From assembly GCF_000283155.1 (NCBI RefSeq), contig NW_004454178.1, forward strand, positions 24,432,099-24,496,098: a DNA stretch of 64,000 bases, read 5' to 3'. The position numbers and the translations under genes were made by a program. The DNA comes from Ceratotherium simum simum. Lineage: Eukaryota; Chordata; Mammalia; Perissodactyla; Rhinocerotidae. Under the pieces are notes generated by a model that was not told the DNA's origin, searched no databases, and saw only the letters and a list, made by a program, of their open reading frames with translations. Of the stretch, positions 56,391 through 64,000 are shown one piece after another; the first letter of the stretch is position 1, and each line of letters opens with the position of its first letter.

Positions 56391-56644
56391 CAGAAATGTA
56401 AAAAGTATGGTTATAAAATATGTCTGGGAAATTGAACCCCTTTCTTTCTCTTCCAAGTTCCTGTCTTGGCCCACAACACGGGAGCTTCCTGGGAAAGCAC
56501 TGAGAAGGACGCTTCAGCCCCAACATTCAGCCCTCATTCTCTCCTCCCCACGGGACGGGGGAGACCCACACCAGAGGGGCAGGCAGAGGCAGCCCTGTTT
56601 GAGGCAGGGCTGACATGACTCCTCCCAGCTCTGCCCAGAGAAAG

Positions 56645-56905
56645 CAAATTAGATGTTACCAGGGGCTGGGGAGAGGGGAGAGGGGAGTTGTTGCTTAACG
56701 GGTACAGTTTCTACTTGGGGTGATGAAAAAGTTGTGGAAATAGACAGTAATGATGGTTACACAACCTTGTGAATGTACTTAATGCCACTGAATTTTACAC
56801 TTTAAAATGGCAAATTTTATATATTTATATTTATCTATACTTACATAGATAAATATATATATAATAGATATTAAAATTTTACCATAACAAAAGAAATATT
56901 TAAAC
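56645..56905 (+). mobile_element. L1 3' end
   Basis: 'agatgttaccaggggctggg', 'cttggggtgatgaaaaagtt', 'gatggttacacaaccttgtg' with 'aatgtacttaatgccactga' and 'attttacactttaaaatggc' are the standard sense L1M/L1MA 3' UTR, ending in an AT-rich tail. Confidence 0.92.
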
Positions 56906-56924
56906 AAGAAAAACCAGCTCCACT

Positions 56925-57030
56925 GAAGACTAGCTGTGTAACTCTGGACGAGTCTCCTAACCCCTCTGGGCCTCATTTCCTCCTCTTCAAATGGAGGCGC
57001 TGGGACCCAGCACATCCAGAGTTTTGTGAT
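56925..57030 (+). mobile_element. MIR fragment
   Basis: 'gactagctgtgtaactctgg', 'aacccctctgggcctcattt' and 'cctcctcttcaaatggagg' follow the sense MIR core. Confidence 0.75.
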
Positions 57031-57984
57031 GAATGATGGGCACTGGGCGCAGTGTGTAGGAACAACTTGACCAACATGAACCACCAGAGCAGCCCCAAAT
57101 CAGGCACAGTGGAGACCTCCTGGTCATGGGGCTCTCCCCTCTCCGCCTCCTCTCTGTCCCCTGCCAGCCGGCTCTCTCCAGGCTCTCAGTTGGTGATCCC
57201 CCTGGGATCTGGCTCTGCGTGGCCACCCACCCAGCTTTCGGACTAGCCAGCCCCATCAGTCCTTTAAGGTCCAACGGTATTCTCACTCCTTTCATCAACT
57301 CGCCCCATAGACTTATCTTTTCTAACGCAGTCTAAGACACACCCTGATGTGGTTCTTTCCCAGCAGCTTCTAGTCCGGGAATCTTGTGTAATGAGCGTGG
57401 TTAGACCCCACAGAGGCAGGAAATGAGTCCTTAGTCATTTACTGCTCACTTAACTACCGAGGAGGCAGTTCAGGGACACTTGTTGACTCAACTTGAAAAT
57501 GAAGTGAGCAGACCTGCCAGCACGGGCAGGCCGCCACCTGAGTGGACTAGCAGGCCCGCACGCACCTAGAGGACGCAGCAGGGGTCTCTCTCTGGCCCCA
57601 CACGGAGTGCAATTGTCCACCGTGGCTGGCATTGATGTGTGTCTTGGGTATGGGAGCTGTGGCCCTGGGAAAACCCTACCTCTGGCCTGGTGGGTCTGTG
57701 GGGCCTGGACTGCCCAGTGAGCCTTTCCCGCCAGCACAGACTTGGAGGCCACCTGGGGCGACTGCACAGGCAGGGGCCAGGATCCCCGAGTGGCGGCACA
57801 GACTCTCGCCTGCAGCACAGGCCTCTCCCTGTCCGCTGCCTCCACTGTCCAGTGTGATGTGGAGGCTTGAGAAGGATGTCTGAGCTTGTCCCAGGCCACT
57901 CCCCAGCTGTCCGCAGGCCCGTCCTCCTCCTCACCCATGTGGTCACCCAGACTTAGTATCATGCCTTTTTCAACCTCTATTTCT
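57031..57984. other. GC-rich unique stretch
   Basis: Frames of up to 170 codons (57450-57962, minus) overlap others in four phases in a GC-rich segment. I see no domain. CpG dinucleotides occur at 57520-57850 but not at a density I would call an island. Confidence 0.4.
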
Positions 57985-58790
57985 TCCTTTATCAGGCCAC
58001 CCAGACTTTGCCAAACTCAAGGTGAAGGGCTTGGTCCTCCAGACCAGCAAGTTGGCCAAGACTCCAACACCAGCTGCAAGTTCGGGAGTCCCCACAGCCA
58101 ACCTCACTCAGACCAGCTGGCTACAAATTTGGGGGAACCCACAGGTTTGATAATTGTCTAGAATGACTCACAGAACTCGGGAAAGCACTATACCCACAAC
58201 GACAGTTTTATTATAGCAAATGGATATAAATCAGAACCAGCCAAAGAAGAGACCCCTAGAGCAGATCTGGGGTTGGGAGGGTCCATATGTGGAGCCCTCA
58301 TGTCCTCAGGGATGCCGTGCCATCCTGTCCTTGATATGTGGCAATAGGCACAGAGTATTGCCAACCCAGGAAGCTCAGTGGAGTTTCAGTATCCAGAGTT
58401 TATTATTGGGGTTTCATTACAGAGGCAAATTGATTGAATCACTACCTGCATGACTGAACTCCTTATCCAGCTCCCGCCTGAGCCCCAGATGTGGGGCTGA
58501 TAGCATGTGGGTCAAAGCCCCAACTCTCTCATCACATTGTTGGTCTTTCCAGCATGGCCAGCCTACATCCTGAGTCACTTCATTAGGGTAAAATATCTAG
58601 GAACCCCCACATGAGTCAGCTCATTGGCGTAGACTATCAGGTGTGGTCCAAGGGGCCCACCATGAATAACAAAGATACTCCGTCACTTGGGAAATTCCAA
58701 AGGCTTAGAGGTTACCTCTTCTCAGGAACAAAAAATAAAGGCCAACCAAACTCCTTATTACACAACTAGCTACTGACATCCCTTTGGGTG
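57985..58790 (-). mobile_element. ERVL-type LTR, antisense
   Basis: 'tttgataattgtctagaatg' followed by 'actcacagaactcggg', 'acagttttattatagcaaat', 'cagagtattgccaacccagg', 'ggtaaaatatctaggaaccc' and 'agactatcaggtgtggtcca' follow a well-known mammalian ERVL-type LTR on the opposite strand. The complement of TTTTATTATA supplies an AATAAAA signal. Both boundaries are approximate, and no internal viral genes are present. Confidence 0.82.
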
Positions 58791-58794
58791 AAAA

Positions 58795-59528
58795 AGACTC
58801 TGGGAAAAGAAACACTTACATTTAAATTCTGCAAGAAGATTGGTATTTAACCAAAGAGCAAAATCATAATCCTATAATCATATGCATAATGCCACTTTGG
58901 CCCACCCACTTTCTGTGAATAACTTTATATTTTTTCCAATCCCATAATTAATATCAGTCTCATCTTCTATTGAAGACTATCTGTTTTGCCAGAGCTATGT
59001 TATCGATCACCCTGAAATTCAAAAACTGCACCCTGGTTGGTCCCCTCAATTAGGGAGGTAGGAACCACTGTACACTGTATCCACAGTTCGTGGAAGCTGG
59101 CACGTGCCTGGGCAGGCCACAGGATTTGCTGATGAATATCAGGAAAGTCATTTCCCACAAAGCTCTTCTGGGGATTTCAGCCCTTACCCACTAACGCAGA
59201 ACAAGGAGCTCTAAAAGGAAGTCATTTTGTTTGTAAAAATATGAACACTTCCCTCTCCCTTTGGGCAAATGGGGCAACAGTTTGCTATCTGCCCCAGATT
59301 ACATCACCAATGATTGAACTCTTCAAAGAATTCAAATCACGTGGAAAGTTTTCAGTGCCCCCTGGGAAGGAGAACCGAACATCATCATCGGTACTTTACA
59401 GGTTGGAAGGCTGCGAGCAGTGGGGCCCACCAGAGCCTCCGGGGCAGAACCTTGGCTGATGGCGGCAGCAAAAGACCCAGGTGCCAGCTGAGCAGGTCAG
59501 AGAAACCATCTTGTTAGGACCCAGAAAT
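58795..59528. other. Unique non-coding stretch
   Basis: Frames of 65-72 codons have no domain. The interval 58820-58990 is AT-rich and complex but unremarkable. Confidence 0.45.
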
Positions 59529-59539
59529 GATCAGAGGAG

Positions 59540-59880
59540 GGCCAGCCCCGTGGCTTAGCGGTTAAATGCACGTGCTCTGCTACTGGTGGCCTGGGTTCGG
59601 ATCCTGAGCGCGCACCGACACACTGCTTCTCCAGCCATGCTGAGGCCACGTCCCACATACAGCAACTAGAAGGATGTGCAACTATGACATACAACTATCC
59701 ACTGGGGCTTTGGGGAAAAACAGGAGGAGGATTGGCAATAGATGTTAGCTCAGAGCCAGTCTTCCTCAGCAAAAAGAGGAGGATTAGCATGGATGTTAGC
59801 TCAGGGCTGACCTTCCTCACAAAAAAAATAAATAAATAAATAAAGACAATGGTCTTCTAAGAGTATTGCTAAAAAAAAAA
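59540..59880 (+). mobile_element. ERE SINE with 11-bp duplication and likely 3' transduced tag
   Basis: The head GGCCAGCCCCGTGGCTTAGC, the intact B box GGTTCGGATCC (59594-59604), two tandem TTAGCTCAG modules and an (AAAT)n-type tail end at about 59844. A further 26 bases (59845-59870, starting GACAATGGTCTTC) and an A10 run (59871-59880) follow before GATCAGAGGAG, which also precedes the element at 59529-59539. The direct repeat therefore encloses the extra segment. Confidence 0.93.
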
Positions 59881-59891
59881 GATCAGAGGAG

Positions 59892-60538
59892 AAGAGTAAT
59901 ATGAAGCCCTCAAAAGGCTGAAGTTTCCTCTAAAATACTGACTTGAAAACCCCGTAATGAAAACGTTAGTTCTTAGAGGGACCAGACCCCTCCCAGCAGT
60001 CCCTTCTCTGCCTGTGGATGGCTTCCTGGGAACCAACTTTCAATCAGAACCTCACTTTGTGTGCTAGAGAGGAGGAATGTAGCACTTGAGTGATTTTAAA
60101 AGGCCCTCATCATATCTCCCACCCCTAGCCAAGAGTCAGGGGCCTTCTCGCCTTCCCTAGGAGTAAGACTTGCCAAGAGACCATGATTTTAGTGTCCTTG
60201 GCCATGACATTGTTGGATGTCCCACCCATATTCCATGTCTGCCCCCAATCTTTTGTGTGATATCCAAGAGAGAAGAGGTAGAAGTTGCCAGTCCTCTTAA
60301 AGAACTGGCACAATTCACTTCTTCTGTGATCTATTGGGCAAAACAAGACACAAGGACAGCCCAGATTCTTGATGTGGTTAGCTGCATGTGCAAAGTGAAA
60401 GTAATGGAATCAATGGTGCCATCTTTGGAGTCAATCTCCCACAGCTCATAATGAAACTCTTCGTTCCTTTATAGAGCTCTAAAGAGCATTCCATTGAGAG
60501 TACCTGCCGTGGGTTGTTCAACCAGCCTTCTGTGTCTC
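59892..60538. other. Unique non-coding stretch
   Basis: No gene or assignable repeat is visible. Two overlapping frames of 73 and 93 codons on opposite strands have no domain. Confidence 0.5.
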
Positions 60539-60539
60539 A

Positions 60540-60674
60540 GCATTTAGACTGTTTTCAATTACAAACGATGCCCTAATGAATAAGATCATGCATATTATCT
60601 TTTGTATCACTGGAAGTGTGTCTTCAGGATAAACTCCTAGAAGAGGAATTGTTTCACCAAAGGGTAAATGTACT
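60540..60674 (-). mobile_element. L1 3' region (first part), antisense
   Basis: 'gactgttttcaattacaaac' followed by 'gatgccctaatgaataagat' and 'aggataaactcctagaagag' with 'gaattgtttcaccaaagggt' are antisense L1 3' UTR blocks. The element is interrupted by an MLT1 LTR and continues at 61109. Confidence 0.85.
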
Positions 60675-61108
60675 CATTGCCTAAGGCTATGGTAACAAAG
60701 TACTACAAACTTTGTGGTTTTAAACAACAGGAATTTATTTTCTCACAGTTCTGAAGGCTAGAATTCCAAAATCAAGGTGTTAGCAGGACCATGCTCTTTA
60801 GGAATGCTCTAGGGAAAAATCCTTCCTTGCCTCTTCCAGCTGCTGGGTTGCCAGCAATGCTTGGCATCCTTGGCTTATAGATGTATCACTCCAATCTCTG
60901 CCTTCATTGTCCCTTGGCACTCTCCCTTCATCTGTGTCTCTTCTCTGCTTTTTATAAGGACACAAGTCATATTGGATTTAGGGCCCACCTTAATCCAGTA
61001 TGACCTCATCTTAACATAATTACACCTGCAAAGACCCTATTTCCAAAAGAGGTCACATTCACAGGTTCCGGGGGGACATGAATTGGGGGGGGGGCATTAT
61101 TCAACCCA
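60675..61108 (-). mobile_element. MLT1-type LTR nested in L1, 5-bp duplication
   Basis: This is an antisense MLT1 pattern: 'ctatggtaacaaagtactac', 'tctcacagttctgaaggcta', 'ttggatttagggcccacctt', 'aagaccctatttccaaaaga' and 'attattcaaccca'. GTACT at 60670-60674 and 61109-61113 is an exact 5-bp duplication, as expected for this group. A G10 run lies at about 61085-61094. Confidence 0.95.
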
Positions 61109-61440
61109 GTACTGTAATACGTGTACATGTAGTTTGGTTATATGTGTCGAGTTTCCTTCCATGGAGCAGAACCTTGTTGCTCCCCCTACAATGGTATATG
61201 GGAGCTCCTATATCTCCACAGCCAGTGACATGGAGCGTTGTCAAACTTTTGAATTTTTGCCAACGTGGTATGTGAAAAACAGTATCTCAGTGTTCTATTT
61301 TTCATTATGGATAAATTTGAGCACTTTTTCTTATGTGTCAATTTGTACTTTTTTTTTGATCTGTTCAAATCTTTGCCCATTTGTCTAATAGGTTTTTGGT
61401 CTTTTCCCCTCAATGTTTCATATAGAACTTGTCCAAGATT
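61109..61440 (-). mobile_element. L1 3' region (second part), antisense
   Basis: 'gttgtcaaacttttgaattt' followed by 'ttgccaacgtggtatgtgaa' and 'aacagtatctcagtgttcta', and 'ttcaaatctttgcccatttg' continue the antisense L1 from before the MLT1. Confidence 0.82.
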
Positions 61441-62179
61441 TTCCCTCCATCCTTTTCTGTTGTCCCTTTTATGTGACATAATTATCTTGACCATTTCGCA
61501 GGAGTCATGGCTCACACCAGCTTTTCTAACCCACAGAGCTCTCTCTGCTGCTATTTTTGTGAAGTGTTTTAAAAACATGGCAGCCCAGCCTCTGAAGTTT
61601 CCTGGCTATGTTTCCCTTCTTTGCTTGTATCTGGACCCTTTCTTTCCTGTTTCTCAGTTGTCCCTTTTCTGCAAAATGTTTCCTCCACTCCAAGCACTTT
61701 CTCCTGGGCCTGGGGTCCTGTCCTGTTGGAAAGCCCTGGTAGGTCCATTCTGAGAGTCAGCAGGGTCTAGGCAGCTTCAACTCTTTCCAACTTGACCAGG
61801 AACAACCCCAACTATCCACTGCTGAGGTCGGCAATGCCCCTCCCAGCTCCACCTGCCAAGCTCAAATCATCCTTCTGTGCTATATGGTGAAATCCCGTTG
61901 CCTGTTTGAGGTTTTCCTCTTCTTTGGTCCATCAGATGCCCTGTTACTTCCCTCTGCTTTTTCTTGTACAGACACAAAAACACACAAGTCTGTGCTGTTA
62001 ATGGGTTTGTTCCCATCTGCTCGTATTTTCAAGTTCTTGAGAATACCTTGTGACCCACTTTCACTGTAAATCTTATCTGTGGCTTTCTGTTTTTCTATCT
62101 AGTACTTCTCGCTATTCTTATGAGAGAATCAGAGAAATTGAAAAACTAGACTACTGCCCACCTGGCCATCTCCACTCGT
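61441..62179. other. Insertion or unique DNA within antisense L1
   Basis: This 0.7 kb separates two antisense L1 blocks and does not look like L1. It might be another old insertion. The frames across it (up to 162 codons at 61265-61753) begin in L1 and have no domain. Confidence 0.4.
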
Positions 62180-62690
62180 CTTTCCTCAATCTTTAAGAAT
62201 TCTTTATATATTAGTGAAATTGGCCCCATGTCTCCAATCTATATTGCAAATATTTTCTACCAGGTTGTGTCTGTTTCTTTTTAACAACACATATGGTACT
62301 TTTTGGTATGCAGAGGTTTCTTTTCAATTTTTCCGTGTTCAATTTTATTCATCTTTTCTTTCATGACATCTGGATTTTGAGTCACAATGAAAAAGCCTTT
62401 CTCCATAGAGGAATTTATTGATGTTGCCTTCAAGAACTTGTATGACTTCATTTTTTACATTTATATTTCTAATTCATTTGAAGTATATTGATGTGCATGT
62501 GTGAGGTATGGTTATTTAACTGTCTCAGCATCATTAATTATAAAGTCAATTGCTTTTCCAGCATTTGAAATGTCACCTTTATCATATACTAAATTTCCCT
62601 ATGTACTTGAGTCACTTCTGGACTTTTATTCTGTTCCATTGGTCTGTCTATTCATGCACCAATACCATGAGTTTTCTTTTAAAAAAATAC
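62180..62690 (-). mobile_element. L1 3' region (third part), antisense
   Basis: 'aagaattctttatatattag', 'ctatattgcaaatattttct', 'tggtatgcagaggtttcttt', 'catttgaagtatattgatgt' and 'ttccattggtctgtctattc' with 'atgcaccaataccat' are textbook antisense L1 3' region words. Confidence 0.9.
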
Positions 62691-62696
62691 GTTCTT

Positions 62697-62957
62697 GGGG
62701 CCAGCCTGGAGGCACAGTGGTTAAGTTCACGCATTCTGCTTCAGCAGCCGGGCGTTCGCTGGTTCAGATCCTGGACGCAGACCCACTGACTGCTCACCAA
62801 GCCATGCTGAGGCGGCGTGCCATGTAAAAGAACTAGAAGGACCTACAACTAGGATATACAACTGTGTCCTGGGGGCTTTGGGGAGAAAAAAGAATAAAAG
62901 AGGAAGATTGGTAACAGATGTTAGCGCAGGGCCAATCTTCCTCAAAAAAAAAAAAAA
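62697..62957 (+). mobile_element. ERE SINE, single-module form
   Basis: 'ggggccagcctggaggcaca' with 'gtggttaagttcacgcattc', the B box GGTTCAGATCC, 'gaactagaaggacctacaac' and one single 'gatgttagcgcagggccaat' + CTTCCTCA module end in A14. It lacks the tandem module seen in the other four EREs. I found no clear target-site duplication. Confidence 0.93.
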
Positions 62958-63009
62958 CATGCAAGAGACAGACGAGACAGTCAGTGACGTCCCTGCTTCT
63001 GCTTCTTCA

Positions 63010-63185
63010 CTTTAAAAACAATACTTTCTTTTTATAACATTTATTATGAAATACTGAAGATACACCAAAAGCTTCAAAGAGTGATACAACCCTGACTTGT
63101 GTACCTATCACCCAGCCTAAGAAATAAATTAATGACGGTAGCAGCTAAAACCCCTCTGTGCTGGGTGTCCTTCCCCCGGCATCCT
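63010..63185 (+). mobile_element. Possible LINE-derived fragment
   Basis: 'acatttattatgaaatactg' and 'tgtgtacctatcacccagcc' followed by 'taagaaataa' recall an old LINE 3' region ('gtacccatcacccagcttaa'). The assignment is tentative. Confidence 0.45.
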
Positions 63186-63189
63186 TGTG

Positions 63190-63750
63190 GAAGCGCTGCT
63201 GTCTTGGACTGGAAGGGACAGAGGTAATCCTGAAGGCAAGGAGCAGTTAGAGAGAAGGAAATAGACTGAGGACACTAGTTGCAAACATTCTACCTTTCAT
63301 GAATAGAGGAAGGATGACTCAGAGTTAGGAACCCAGAGGGCAGAGCTGAAAGACATAGAAAACTATTTCCAGGCCTTGAGACCTAACCCAGGAACTTTCA
63401 ACATCTGCCCCAGTGAATTTCAGAATTGTTATGGACCAGTGATTCGTTTATATTCTCCATTTCCCCCTTTTTGAGCAGGAATATCTGTAGTGGTTATCCC
63501 ATGCCTGTCTCACCCTTTAGTGCATAGGGCACAGGAGACATGTCTCTTTAGTTTTAGGGATCTACAGATTGAGAGGAACTGTGTTTAAGAACCACACCTG
63601 GGGAGCCTTGTTCATACCCAGATATGATTTAGATGCTGAGATTCTGGACTGTGAGCTCTTGCACTAATGGAATGAGACTCTAGGGGATCTTGGGAGGAGG
63701 GTGAGTATATTTTGCATGGGAGAGTGATGTGAATCTTTGAGGCCCAGAGG
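63190..63750. other. Unique non-coding stretch
   Basis: No gene or assignable repeat is visible. Confidence 0.5.
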
Positions 63751-63754
63751 GCAG

Positions 63755-64000
63755 ACTGTGGTGGGCAGCCTCTCAGATGACCCCAATGACCCCCACCTTC
63801 TGGCATTCACAACCTTGTCTGGTATTCATAGCCCTTCCATTAAGTGTAGGCTGGACCTAATGACTTGTTTCTAGACAATAGAAAACAGCAAAAGTGATGG
63901 GATGTCACTTCCAATATCCTGTTATAAAAAGACTCTGGCATTCGTCTCAGGCGCTGTCTCTTGTTCTCTATGGCTCTCCCAGTTGCTCCCTCTGGAGGAG
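63755..64000 (+). mobile_element. MaLR-type LTR, cut by the window end
   Basis: 'gtgggcagcctctcagatga', 'tgatgggatgtcacttccaa' and 'ttataaaaagactctggcat' (a TATA-box region) resemble the 5' half of a mammalian MaLR-like LTR in sense orientation. The rest lies beyond the window. Confidence 0.65.

Noticed and set aside
57450..57962. 170-codon antisense frame and a possible CpG island
   Set aside because: Frames are open in four phases in GC-rich DNA, and the CpG density is not convincingly island-like by eye.
3019..62957. All five EREs in the same orientation as a sign of selection
   Set aside because: Five of five in one direction has a chance of about 1 in 16 (either direction), which is not notable.
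1..64000. A previously undescribed gene system
   Set aside because: I looked for clustered genes, unusual repeats with spacers, RNA-like conserved folds and domesticated transposon proteins. Only transposon remnants, simple repeats and unconfirmed regulatory-looking DNA were found.

Overview
This window looks like gene-free (intergenic or deep intronic) DNA from a placental mammal, most likely a perissodactyl (horse, tapir or rhinoceros lineage). The strongest clue is five tRNA-derived SINEs of the equine-type ERE family. They start with a GGCCGGCCC/GGCCAGCCC-like head, keep Pol III A- and B-box remnants, and carry the GATGTTAGCTCAGGGC...CTTCCTCA module typical of that order. Around them is the usual mammalian background of MIR, L2, L1, MLT1-type MaLR LTRs, ERV LTRs and Tigger-type DNA transposons. 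I see none of the youngest equid ERE1-type copies, which leans weakly toward rhinoceros or tapir; that is inference only.

I could not support any protein-coding gene, processed pseudogene, tRNA, rRNA or snRNA gene. The open frames are short, overlap on both strands and lack recognisable domains. The few with a recognisable protein signal are L1 ORF2 debris. The two longest frames (about 320-340 codons) exist only because they run through a 915-base assembly gap of Ns at 46760-47674.

Layout. 0-10 kb: an MLT1 LTR, MIR, L2, an L1 3' end and an ERE, then L2/MIR and AT-rich unique DNA. 10-11 kb: an antisense ERV LTR with TATA and poly(A) signals. 13-26 kb: MIR and L2 pieces, one MaLR LTR, and an ERE with a clean 15-bp target-site duplication. 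27-31 kb: a perfect TAAT-containing dyad, an L1 ORF2 fragment with a long target-site duplication, a GT microsatellite and an MLT1 LTR. 32-36.5 kb: an LTR cluster, with two related antisense LTRs, one nested in an MLT1 remnant, and two sense LTRs, one with a 4-bp duplication. 37.5 kb: a short Tigger-type element. 40-43 kb: L1 debris containing a nested MLT1 and an antisense L1 5' UTR. 45 kb: a palindromic MITE. 46.8-48 kb: the gap and the right half of another Tigger-type element. 50-64 kb: EREs, MIRs, an ERVL-type LTR, and an antisense L1 split by an MLT1 with a 5-bp duplication. One ERE (59540-59880) seems to have carried along a short 3' transduced tag.

Between the repeats, several AT-rich unique stretches have the look of conserved non-coding DNA (for example 9.6-9.8, 27.0-27.2, 31.0-31.35, 36.7-36.9 and 55.1-55.5 kb). 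Conservation cannot be tested from one sequence. I found no sign of a novel gene system. The most informative observations are about transposon history and candidate regulatory sites.
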